DNA of 39,432 nt from a virus: IMG/VR virus record IMGVR_UViG_3300033150_001288, positions 1 to 39,432 of that record; one strand, written 5' to 3'. Below are positions 21,515 to 29,331 of the stretch, piece by piece. Below the pieces are notes generated by a model. It ran no database searches. It was not told the origin of the DNA and saw only the letters and a program-made list of their open reading frames with translations. The first letter of the stretch is position 1; each line of letters begins with the position of its first letter. Position numbers and translations under genes: made by a program.

Positions 21515-23178
21515 TATTTAATCTTTCCTTTCGGCTTTATATTAGCAAGTACACGATTGACACTCCAAGTCTTGGAAGCTGTATCGTTTCCAAGTTTTAA
21601 TCCTAAATAAGCCCCCCTTACTTTTTTTCTAATTTTGTGTCTGGACTTTCCATCAGTATCTCCTACGCCCGTCAATGTTCCCGACTCCCTCGCAGTTCCT
21701 CCATCTATTATAGTTTCTAATACAGTTTCTGCATCATCTCCAACGTGAATTTCATAATCTACTGTATTTGTATCTCCAAATGTATCGCTTGTTCCACCAC
21801 CAGCTAATTCAAAAGTCAGAGAAGTAAGTTTCCCTTCTTTATCATCTTCCCCCATTTGATGAATAGGCCAAACTGCATAAGAATCTATTGCAGTGTCAGT
21901 TTCTCCTGAATCATCATCTTTTGCAGAATCGTCAAAAACTCTAATATACCCATCCTTACATCCTAATAAAAGCCCTTTATATGTTTCATCATTATGAGGA
22001 TAATAGAATATAGAATATGCGCCACATTCATCAGGATAACTTTCAGGATAAAATCCTTTTATATTAAGGTCATAAAAATAATTAGAATTAGAGCCATCTG
22101 TTATTAAAGTAATACAAATTAAAAGTCCGTTTCTTTCTCTATCATAACCCATTGTTATTCTATGAGTATCAGCATCAATAGAATTATCATCTATAATATC
22201 AGGAATAGCTGATTTAGATATACATATAGGATTTCCTGGCCCACCTCCTGTTAGGGGAGACATATAAATACCATCTGTACCAAAGAAATATAAATTCCCA
22301 TTATCATCAAAACAATAACTTTGAGCACCAAATATCCCAACAGTAGAGCTTAACTCAGTAATAGGGCCACCACCAAAGCAAGGGTCTCCTTTTAGAACTT
22401 GAATTGAATTAGCACAACCAAACATTAAGAAGTCATCACCATAAGGAATTAAAGCCTTAACAATATCTGCAATTTCTCCAGCATCAGCATTTTGACCCGC
22501 AACTGGAGACTGAGCATCATTAGCAGCATAAGCCCAATCCCAAGGATTTGCTTGCCTCGACATATACCACTGATTGGGATATTCAGGATTTCCACTTAAA
22601 ACACATCTCCCACAATATCTACAACCTAAATATGCTTTATTCGGCAAAGAACCATAAGAAATACCACCAATAGTAGGATATTCTGTCCAATCATACCAAT
22701 GAGGGGGAGATACAGGAGCAGCGTCAGTTGTAAAACTTACTGCTGTTGGAGTTCCACTTGCATTAGTCCCTGTAACAACTTCACCACTTTGAAATGTTCC
22801 ACTGGTAACATAACCATAAATTAACGCAGCTCCATCATTAGCATTACAATAATCCACAATCATAGTAGCACCACCTTCACCTGTAAGGATTGTCCCTTTC
22901 ATCGGAGCAACATTAGTTTCATCATTGGGTCTAACATCCGCAGTTGATAATTTGGTGTTTATAAAATCAATTACTTTTAAATTTGAACCATTAACTACAA
23001 ACCCTTTCTGAAAAGCTTCAAATATTATCAATTGTTCAGTAGTATCTATTGGTCCACTACTTGTATCTAATTCTACCATATCTCCGGCTGCCACATCTAC
23101 ATCCTCATAATAAATTAAATCACTTCCAGCTACTACAAGCCGCTTCTTCTGACCTTGTTCTGTAAGAGATACTGACAT
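21514..23178 (-). CDS. Tail nozzle main cistron (beta-propeller, 554 aa)
   Basis: The start overlaps the previous stop by one base (TAATG). The protein has propeller-like strands: KKRLVVAGSDLIYYEDV at the start, PNKAYLGCRYCGRCVLSGNPEYPNQW in the middle, LIPYGDDFLMFGCANSIQVLKG and YCFDDNGNLYFFGTDGIYM further on. A C-terminal beta-sandwich ends KTWSVNRVLANIKPKGKIK. This is the layout of podoviral nozzle proteins (T7 gp12 / P22 gp10 type). It is shorter than usual because the N-terminal part is encoded by the two preceding cistrons. Confidence 0.7.
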   Translation of the reverse strand: MSVSLTEQGQKKRLVVAGSDLIYYEDVDVAAGDMVELDTSSGPIDTTEQLIIFEAFQKGFVVNGSNLKVIDFINTKLSTADVRPNDETNVAPMKGTILTGEGGATMIVDYCNANDGAALIYGYVTSGTFQSGEVVTGTNASGTPTAVSFTTDAAPVSPPHWYDWTEYPTIGGISYGSLPNKAYLGCRYCGRCVLSGNPEYPNQWYMSRQANPWDWAYAANDAQSPVAGQNADAGEIADIVKALIPYGDDFLMFGCANSIQVLKGDPCFGGGPITELSSTVGIFGAQSYCFDDNGNLYFFGTDGIYMSPLTGGGPGNPICISKSAIPDIIDDNSIDADTHRITMGYDRERNGLLICITLITDGSNSNYFYDLNIKGFYPESYPDECGAYSIFYYPHNDETYKGLLLGCKDGYIRVFDDSAKDDDSGETDTAIDSYAVWPIHQMGEDDKEGKLTSLTFELAGGGTSDTFGDTNTVDYEIHVGDDAETVLETIIDGGTARESGTLTGVGDTDGKSRHKIRKKVRGAYLGLKLGNDTASKTWSVNRVLANIKPKGKIK

Positions 23179-23768
23179 TATATATTCTCATAGTAAATCT
23201 TATTATTTGCTACAGCTATTAGTCTTTTTGCATATTTACCAATGAAACCACCACCTTCACCTGGATATTGCGAGTCTGCTGGTGTAATCTCTTCACCATA
23301 TTCGTAAAAATTTATATCAATATCAGTCTCATCTGTCCAAGTACTTCCGCTATCGTGGCTTGAAAGAGCATAACCACCAGAATAAGTTGGAGAAGTATCA
23401 TCATACGAAATACTAAAAAGTCCTCCTGCTGTTGTCCTTAAAGTTAAAGTATATTGTTTTCCTGCATAAACCTTCACAACAGGGGAAAAATAAAAATCGA
23501 CCCATTTATATATAAGACCAATTTCGTTAGCTCCAACAGAAGCAGTACCTATAACAGTACTTGGATGTCCATTTCCATCTACTCTGCATATATCACAATA
23601 TAATTTTTTGTCCTCAGCACAATTTTCACCAACGTACATCCGTACTCTATCTATTTCGTGAGAGGTTTCAACCGTAAATTGTTGAGCACATCTATATCCT
23701 ATTGATTCTTTAACGGTAAAATGATAGTCGTATGAACCAGTATAATATTGTCTTACAGGACTACTCAT
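23178..23768 (-). CDS. Nozzle-associated beta-sandwich cistron (196 aa)
   Basis: Start set at the ATG overlapping the upstream stop (TAATG, 23766-23770), giving MSSPVRQYYTGS. The main domain is a beta-sandwich resembling carbohydrate-binding modules: AQQFTVETSHEIDRVRMYVG, WVDFYFSPVVKVYAGKQYTL and YDDTSPTYSGGYALSSHD. The last 25 residues (YAKRLIAVANNKIYYENI) look like a propeller strand that belongs with the next cistron, whose start reads KKRLVVAGSDLIYYEDV. So the boundary falls inside what is usually one protein. Confidence 0.6.
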   Translation of the reverse strand: MSSPVRQYYTGSYDYHFTVKESIGYRCAQQFTVETSHEIDRVRMYVGENCAEDKKLYCDICRVDGNGHPSTVIGTASVGANEIGLIYKWVDFYFSPVVKVYAGKQYTLTLRTTAGGLFSISYDDTSPTYSGGYALSSHDSGSTWTDETDIDINFYEYGEEITPADSQYPGEGGGFIGKYAKRLIAVANNKIYYENI

Positions 23769-23995
23769 TAACTCACACTCGTAATAGTACACATATAAAC
23801 TATTGGATTATCTGTGTCGCCTACTCTACCTGTACCCCATTTATCCAATCCAGGCCTTTGACCTAATCTAATCCTTTTCTCCAGTACATCACGAGGACGA
23901 ACATTATTCATATAACCAGATGTCCCTGGCTGTTCTCTATTTACAGGGAATCCTTTGGATAAACCCTTTATTGGAGGTATTAGTTCAACAATCAT
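23768..23995 (-). CDS. Nozzle N-terminal cistron (75 aa)
   Basis: The sequence IPPIKGLSKGFPVNREQPGTS, NNVRPRDVLEKRIRLGQRPG and DNPIVYM is the standard opening of large podoviral nozzle proteins ('kGL....P...Qp..TS..M.NVRP.D....R.R.GQRPGl.K'). Here it stops at 75 residues and the next cistron starts on the overlapping ATG. It may be a true small protein or the N-terminal piece of a split nozzle. GAGGAAAC is the ribosome site. Confidence 0.6.
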   Translation of the reverse strand: MIVELIPPIKGLSKGFPVNREQPGTSGYMNNVRPRDVLEKRIRLGQRPGLDKWGTGRVGDTDNPIVYMCTITSVS

Positions 23996-24036
23996 AAAAG
24001 TTTCCTCATATAAATCTACTGGAGTTCCTTTGGGTA

Positions 24037-24291
24037 TTACTTTTTCCTCCTGAGCCTTCTTCGTCTAAGCTCCTTTAGAGCTTTCTCTGTTTTAGGTCTA
24101 ATGTAAAGAGACTTTATGGTTCGTTTTTTTATTTTTCTTGGAGGAAGTTTTATTCCTTGTTCTTTTTCAAGTTGCTTAAGCCATTCTGACCAAGAAAAAA
24201 TTAAGGTCGGCGGAACTCCCAAATCTTTTTGCTTTTTCCAGTATTTCAAATATGACTCTTTTAACTCCTGTCTTGTAAATTTTTTAGCCAT
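24037..24291 (-). CDS. Small basic protein (84 aa)
   Basis: A very basic 84-aa product with Lys/Arg clusters at the C-terminus (KALKELRRRRLRRKK) and an aromatic middle (FSWSEWLKQLEKEQ). It likely contacts packaged DNA or acts as an internal connector protein. It starts 3 nt after the previous stop. Confidence 0.55.
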   Translation of the reverse strand: MAKKFTRQELKESYLKYWKKQKDLGVPPTLIFSWSEWLKQLEKEQGIKLPPRKIKKRTIKSLYIRPKTEKALKELRRRRLRRKK

Positions 24292-24293
24292 TG

Positions 24294-24638
24294 TTAGCTC
24301 CAGTATAAGATGTCAACCACATCATTTTCAGCTTCACCAATAAAATAAAGACGATTCAAATCATCTATTGGTAATCGTAGATACATCGTATTTTCATTAG
24401 CTAATAGTTCTTCTGGAACTGGTATCCCAGTAGTTGCTGTACAAGCAGAATCAATCCGAACCCTGATATTTGAACTTCCTGATTTAGCAACCATAATACA
24501 TTCTTTACAAGGAATACTTCCTGACCCATCTTCGCCTGAACCACCTCTTATCTGATAAGGAGAAGCTGGTATGGTTACTCTATTAGAGCCTCCACTTGAC
24601 GGCACTCTTGTCCAATCTGTATTCTCATATTTACTCAC
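24294..24638 (-). CDS. Small beta-structured virion protein (114 aa)
   Basis: The N-terminus is flexible and Gly/Ser-rich (SSGGSNRVTIPASP), followed by strands (IMVAKSGSSNIRVRIDSACT, TMYLRLPIDDLNRLYFIG, VVDILYWS). The style is like small head or tail decoration proteins and like the 31285 product, which also ends on a tight strand. Function inferred from position only. Confidence 0.5.
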   Translation of the reverse strand: MSKYENTDWTRVPSSGGSNRVTIPASPYQIRGGSGEDGSGSIPCKECIMVAKSGSSNIRVRIDSACTATTGIPVPEELLANENTMYLRLPIDDLNRLYFIGEAENDVVDILYWS

Positions 24639-24650
24639 GTTTTACCTCCT

Positions 24651-25004
24651 TTACGAAGCCTTTTCACTATGTATTTCTTGCCAACCAGCAGTGTCATTTA
24701 CCCATTCCAAGGAAACATAATCCCCAGCAGTATCTAATGTGCAATCATCTCCAGTATCTGTGGTTACAGTTACCGTTATTGAATTGTCATTAGAAAGAAT
24801 TGTAATCAATAACCTCTGGCCTTCATAAACACCATCAGAAACAGTAATAGTAAAATTCTCGGGAGCATCACTAACAGTAATTACTCTATCCTCAACAAAA
24901 TCATCACTTGTTCCACCCGCTCTTGTAGTGTAATCAGCGGTAACCGCTTTCGTACGAAAATCGTATGCTTTGCGTCTTGTCTCAAAATAATTCGTAACAG
25001 ACAT
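24651..25004 (-). CDS. Small beta-structured virion protein (117 aa)
   Basis: The 117-aa product begins SVTNYFETRRKAYDF and then has a strand-rich region (VITVSDAPENFTITVSDGVY, GQRLLITILSNDNSITVTV) ending VSLEWVNDTAGWQEI. This ending, 'W....GW.EI', is common in phage proteins with a short receptor-like or fibre-like beta domain. The role is presumed structural. Confidence 0.5.
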   Translation of the reverse strand: MSVTNYFETRRKAYDFRTKAVTADYTTRAGGTSDDFVEDRVITVSDAPENFTITVSDGVYEGQRLLITILSNDNSITVTVTTDTGDDCTLDTAGDYVSLEWVNDTAGWQEIHSEKAS

Positions 25005-25034
25005 AATTTTTCTCCATTAAATGTTTTAGTTTAA

Positions 25035-25793
25035 TCAATCTCCACTGTACATATTTTCAGTTGTGATGTCCACATCTGAAATCGTATTGTAATCACGAGG
25101 CCAAATTAAATGAGGCCCATATAAATTTCCAATATAACTACCATTTATTACCTTATCAGCAACAACCATCCTTCTAATTAGTTCGGTTGCTAACTGGTTA
25201 TGTATTCCAAGCTCCCCTTTATATTGATGTTCAGCCACAGCTAAACACGACTCTAATATAGCTTCGCTTAATCTCACCCCACCAACTAACAAATTAGTTA
25301 CATCCTCTGGTTTCGATGGGTCAAAACGATAGAAAAAAGAAAGTAAATAACCCTGATTTGGAGTAGGGTACAACCACATTTCATATTTTGTACCTGTTTC
25401 CAAACTATATCCAGTTGAAACAATTGCATAATATTCAGGATAAGTACTATATCCTGCTGCTGCCCTTTTTCGCATTATCCAATTTCCATCAACTTTAGTT
25501 AATTGAGGATAGCCTGTATCTTTATCAAAAACAGGGTCAGTTAATATCTCTGAAAAATCGTCAGGTAAAGCATATTTCCATTCACTATTAGTTGTGAAAG
25601 TATAATGCTTACTCAGAAAACTCCAGTGATGTAATTTACCTGTAATATCAAGAGGATATAAAAAATTCCTATACCCCCTCCAGACTATCTTCTTAACTTT
25701 CTTTTTATCAGCATCCGTAGGGGAATCAGTAAAACCAAGAAATTCAGCAACTTCTTTGTATATATCAGAAAATGTTAAACTTAGTTTTGCCAT
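25035..25793 (-). CDS. Head-tail adaptor, paralogue B (252 aa)
   Basis: The product resembles podoviral adaptor or tail tubular A proteins: an N-terminal helical part (TFSDIYKEVAEFLGF...WRGYRNFLYPLD), then WSFLSKHYTFTT, YALPDDFSE and a C-terminal helical part (VRLSEAILESCLAVAEHQY). It is a clear paralogue of the 25793 gene just upstream, sharing the order GYR-FL-P-D, WSFL-K, LPDDF, RVSE/RLSE and AAE/VAE. The two genes overlap by one base. Confidence 0.7.
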   Translation of the reverse strand: MAKLSLTFSDIYKEVAEFLGFTDSPTDADKKKVKKIVWRGYRNFLYPLDITGKLHHWSFLSKHYTFTTNSEWKYALPDDFSEILTDPVFDKDTGYPQLTKVDGNWIMRKRAAAGYSTYPEYYAIVSTGYSLETGTKYEMWLYPTPNQGYLLSFFYRFDPSKPEDVTNLLVGGVRLSEAILESCLAVAEHQYKGELGIHNQLATELIRRMVVADKVINGSYIGNLYGPHLIWPRDYNTISDVDITTENMYSGD

Positions 25794-26491
25794 TATGTCC
25801 TTCCAGTATAAAGATTAGGGTCATACATTCGAGGGAAAGCCTTATCCTGTATCATTAAAGCATTTATCATTTCAGCAGCTTTAGCTTCTTGTGGGCCTAC
25901 TTCTTCATCTTCCTGAAGTTCAGCAGCAGCTAAAGCACATTGCAAAATTATCTCTGAAACTCTGGCAGTTCCAACAAATACATCAGTAGTATCGATAGGC
26001 TTTTCAGGGTCAAAAATATATGTATAAGAATAATCATAAGAAGCGTCAGGCGTTTTCCAAAAAATTACTTCCTGTTTCTGACCTACTGTACGTTCATAAG
26101 TCGAAGGTCTTATTGCATAATAAGAAGGCGTTCCTTCAGCAATAGACTCACTTCGCATACCAAGTATTTGAGATTCGCTTCTAAGTTCAGGATTATCCTT
26201 ATCCTCTCCAGTAATAAACTTAAAACCACTTACAAGATTTACAAAATCATCAGGCAGAAGATAAACCCATTTTCCATCTTCTACTTTTAAAGTAGCTTGT
26301 TTTCTTAAAAAACTCCAATAATAAGGAAATTTTGTTTCAGGGTCAATAGGAAAAAGGAATCTACGATAACCTCGATAGGTTAACTCTTTAACAGAGGTTA
26401 AAACATCAGAATCCGAAGGGGCAGAACCTGAACCCAAAAACTCAGATACTCTATTATACACATCCTCAAATGTTAGTCGCAAACTACTCAT
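25793..26491 (-). CDS. Head-tail adaptor, paralogue A (232 aa)
   Basis: The layout is that of the 25035 product: TFEDVYNRVSEFLG, YRGYRRFLFPID, YYWSFLRKQATL, YLLPDDF, then TARVSEIILQCALAAAELQ. It probably forms the ring beneath the portal to which the nozzle binds. It is the first gene after the structured intergenic region at 26511-26571, so it opens the tail part of the late operon. Confidence 0.7.
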   Translation of the reverse strand: MSSLRLTFEDVYNRVSEFLGSGSAPSDSDVLTSVKELTYRGYRRFLFPIDPETKFPYYWSFLRKQATLKVEDGKWVYLLPDDFVNLVSGFKFITGEDKDNPELRSESQILGMRSESIAEGTPSYYAIRPSTYERTVGQKQEVIFWKTPDASYDYSYTYIFDPEKPIDTTDVFVGTARVSEIILQCALAAAELQEDEEVGPQEAKAAEMINALMIQDKAFPRMYDPNLYTGRT

Positions 26492-26510
26492 TCTTATCCC
26501 TCATAAACGA

Positions 26511-26571
26511 TTTGGAAGGAAGCCCTTTCGGGCCTCCAACCAAATCTAAGGAGACAGAGAATCTCCGTCTC
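26511..26571 (-). promoter_or_regulatory. Two stem-loops between head and tail genes
   Basis: In the late (minus-strand) RNA, TTTGG..GGAGGCCC pairs with GGGCTTCC..CCAAA around a GAAA tetraloop (26511-26544), with a symmetrical UU/UU internal loop and one G-U pair. Upstream, GAGACGGA pairs with TCTGTCTC (26551-26571), again with a G-U pair that would be an A-C mismatch on the other strand. This shows the structures are made in the late mRNA. No T-run follows, so processing or stability control fits better than termination. Confidence 0.7.
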
Positions 26572-26579
26572 AAAAATAA

Positions 26580-26861
26580 TTATTCTAACATCCTAAACGC
26601 CTGGCCCACAATAAGAGGAGCATAAGCCTTATTTATTGCCTTCTTTAGAAGAACAACATCTTCGGCGGATACCTCAACTTCGGAAGCTTTATAAACCTTC
26701 AAGGCTAAATCATATTTATTAGCCTTAATTGCTCCTTCTTCTTCTTTTTGTGGAACTAAAAGAGCATTTGCACAAACAGAACCAAGCGTAACCTCCTTGT
26801 CTTTATCCTTTATTACCTCTCCATCTAAATCATAAAACTTACTACTAAAATCTATTAACAT
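26580..26861 (-). CDS. Conserved phage protein after the decoration gene (93 aa)
   Basis: The pattern 'DLDGEVIKDKD', 'VTLGSVCANALL', 'KANKYDLALKVYKA' and 'VLLKKAINKAYAPLIVGQAFRML' matches a common short phage protein found close to capsid genes in many podo- and siphoviruses. Its role is not known to me. It is the last gene of the head block. Confidence 0.65.
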   Translation of the reverse strand: MLIDFSSKFYDLDGEVIKDKDKEVTLGSVCANALLVPQKEEEGAIKANKYDLALKVYKASEVEVSAEDVVLLKKAINKAYAPLIVGQAFRMLE

Positions 26862-26896
26862 AACTGTCTCCTAAAAATAAATTTGCTGACTAAAAA

Positions 26897-28132
26897 TTAT
26901 GCTCTTGCGCCTAACTGTGCAATCTTTACCCAATCAATATCCATTTCAGCATCTTCATCTGTTGCTTCAACTTGAGCAACAACACTTAAACACATAGCAG
27001 AATTAGGAATCTTTGTAGTAGTTGAACTGGTTTCTACCAAAACACCATTAACATAAAATTCAACAGAAGTCAAACCTGAAATCCTGAAACCAACTGTCAT
27101 ATAAGTACCATCGGTATTATCTGCAACATTAGCGGTAGTTTCATCAGCATCAGCACGAGAACAAATACAACTAATCTTATTATCAGTAGATGCAGCGTGA
27201 TGGAAAAATCCACATTTATCACTTGCATCATCTATTACACCACCATCAATAAGAGTAGTATCAGTTTCAGCAAGACCAATATAATACTGGTCAGTTGCGT
27301 CATTCATCTTAACTCTGGCCTCAAACCAAATAGTTTTGCCAGCAGCAGGAAGAAATCTACAATTCAACAACTGTCCTTGAACACCATCATCTGCCGAAGC
27401 GTGTCCACCTGAATCAACGTGCAATGCTCCACCCTCAGCAGCAAGCAAAGACATTGTACCAGATGTAACTTGAGTAATTGTCCAACCTTCGCCTGAAGCA
27501 AGATTTTCCGTACCCATAAAATCGTTGAAATAGACGATACCGAGACCAGGATTTCTCTCTATTTCTTCCCAAGGACAATCTTCCCAAAGAGCCTCACTTG
27601 GAGCAATTCCAAGAGTTCCATTATAAACAGTTCTTTCAGAGGGTTCGTGCAATCTCGCCAATACAACACCTGCTGTACTTGAACGGTCAACGGTCTCAAC
27701 TGCTTCAGCAACACAAACACCCATACCAACTTGTGTCGCATTTACAAGAGTAATTTCCCCGTGTTCAAGATATAATGGGTCTTTTATCGTAATGCTCTTA
27801 TCTGTATAAACAGGAACAATAGCCCCATTTGGAACATAAATATCAATCAAACCTGGATTCGTAATACCACCAAAACCTTCAGCCACAACACCAGCAAAAA
27901 ATTCAGCATTGTCCGCAGAAGGTACTTCTACTCGTAGATACTTACCTTCATTTTGATACCCATCCGTAGTTGTGGAACTTTCCGAATTATCATAAGTATC
28001 TACTCCATACCAGTTACTGGTAGTATCATAGTTGTAACAAACTGGGCTACCTTCATATAAAGTATCTGTACCCTCATAATAAACTCTAATTCTTTGAGCA
28101 CGAGGGTTTCCATAAGTCATAGGAATAGACAT
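26897..28132 (-). CDS. Head decoration protein fused to a lectin/LamG-like domain (411 aa)
   Basis: Residues 1-170 look like a capsid decoration or stabilisation protein (SIPMTYGNPRAQRIRVYYEG, AIVPVYTDKSITIKDPLYL, STAGVVLARLHEP). After a linker, residues 195-411 form a separate concanavalin-like jelly roll: IVYFNDFMG, TIWFEARVKMND, YYIGLAETDTTLI, CGFFHHAAST and VEFYVNGVLVETSS. Jelly-roll domains of this type bind sugars, so the head surface may adhere to glycans. The gene follows the capsid gene directly. Confidence 0.65.
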   Translation of the reverse strand: MSIPMTYGNPRAQRIRVYYEGTDTLYEGSPVCYNYDTTSNWYGVDTYDNSESSTTTDGYQNEGKYLRVEVPSADNAEFFAGVVAEGFGGITNPGLIDIYVPNGAIVPVYTDKSITIKDPLYLEHGEITLVNATQVGMGVCVAEAVETVDRSSTAGVVLARLHEPSERTVYNGTLGIAPSEALWEDCPWEEIERNPGLGIVYFNDFMGTENLASGEGWTITQVTSGTMSLLAAEGGALHVDSGGHASADDGVQGQLLNCRFLPAAGKTIWFEARVKMNDATDQYYIGLAETDTTLIDGGVIDDASDKCGFFHHAASTDNKISCICSRADADETTANVADNTDGTYMTVGFRISGLTSVEFYVNGVLVETSSTTTKIPNSAMCLSVVAQVEATDEDAEMDIDWVKIAQLGARA

Positions 28133-28203
28133 ATTATTCTCCTTTTCTTTCTAAACAATTATCCAAATAATCCATTTTTACTATTCATTTATAAACTCTT
28201 TTA

Positions 28204-29304
28204 TTACGAAGGAGTTGCGGTAGAGTTCGTAATTAAATAGCCTGCGTATTTAGGACTGGAATTGCACCAATTCTGATAAACCAAATCAATAAACAAACTT
28301 TCCATCGTATGATTATCAGCAACCGGACGAGTTACTACTCTAAAGTTCCAGTTTTTCAAAATCACAGGATACAATACATTATGGTTAACCCCGAAAATAG
28401 GGTCAGTTCCATAAACTGAAGTATTTGCAGTATTCAAAGGTGGACAATACACCATTGGAATACCATTAAATGTTGGAGTACCATAATGACTATTAGGATG
28501 ATAGCCCATATTATCATCTGATTTAGCATAAAAAGAATTTAATTTACTAATAACATTTTTATTAGTATAGGTTGCAAAAGTAACTCTTTCCATTTCCAAA
28601 GTTCTTGGAATAACAGGAGGTTGAAAATTAAGTTCCAAATTAGCTAAATCAAGAATAGTCAATAAGCTATCATCAATGTTACCATCGTGGTCAGCAAAAT
28701 AATTTGCAAAATCTGGATTGACTGTAGATGTACAAGTAACCCCAGCCTTCGCAAAAGTATTGCCAGGAGTATTTCCATCATTGTAACAGCCATAATAACC
28801 ATTAAAACCACCAGTTTGACCAGTAGTTCCAAGAGAAAGCCAGCTCGATATACCATAAGGATTATCGGTATCCGTTGCACTGGTAGGCCCAAGAACACAT
28901 CTTAACATAACTTCTTCAACCAAATCCTTTATCATTGACTTTTCCTGTTGTTCCGTTGTATTATAAATCTGCAACGGGCCTTTGTTAATATCCTGCTCAA
29001 TCAAACTATAAAGCATACCAGCAGAAGAACGTCTCCACTTCAATTTATATTCTTGATTGATATTCTTTTTCACTAAAGAGTCAGGAGTATAAAAACTACC
29101 AGTCGTTACATTACCCTCTGAAGCAAGAGTAACATTACCAACTAATTCATCCCCACCAGTTTGCTGAACATTTCCCTTAAAATAAGTGTTAAAAAATTGA
29201 TACGTTGGATAAGCATAAGTCGCCAGAGGAGGGTTCTTTCTCAAAATAGCCTCAAGTGTAGCTTTCTTAATATCCAACGCTTGTTCAAAACTTGGACTTG
29301 CCAT
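28204..29304 (-). CDS. Major capsid protein
   Basis: The 366-aa protein lies right after the acidic scaffold and carries a long, strongly placed ribosome site (AAGGAAAGG). Its layout is of HK97-fold capsids: an N-terminal helical arm (FEQALDIKKATLEAILR), strand-rich middle (LVKKNINQEYKLKWRRSSAGML), long spine-like helix (EKSMIKDLVEEVMLRCVLGP) and a late 'MERVTFATYTNKNVISKL' and 'NGIPMVYCPPL' region. No protease-processed prohead region is obvious because scaffold is separate. The assignment rests on size, position and layout. Confidence 0.8.
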   Translation of the reverse strand: MASPSFEQALDIKKATLEAILRKNPPLATYAYPTYQFFNTYFKGNVQQTGGDELVGNVTLASEGNVTTGSFYTPDSLVKKNINQEYKLKWRRSSAGMLYSLIEQDINKGPLQIYNTTEQQEKSMIKDLVEEVMLRCVLGPTSATDTDNPYGISSWLSLGTTGQTGGFNGYYGCYNDGNTPGNTFAKAGVTCTSTVNPDFANYFADHDGNIDDSLLTILDLANLELNFQPPVIPRTLEMERVTFATYTNKNVISKLNSFYAKSDDNMGYHPNSHYGTPTFNGIPMVYCPPLNTANTSVYGTDPIFGVNHNVLYPVILKNWNFRVVTRPVADNHTMESLFIDLVYQNWCNSSPKYAGYLITNSTATPS

Positions 29305-29310
29305 AGTATT

Positions 29311-29329
29311 ACCTTTCCTTTCTCACTAA
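29311..29329. repeat. 19-bp exact repeat, copy in the capsid leader
   Basis: Reading on the minus strand this is TTAGTGAGAAAGGAAAGGT, the ribosome-binding leader just upstream of the capsid ATG. The identical sequence is at 14180-14198. Confidence 0.8.
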
Positions 29330-29331
29330 TT

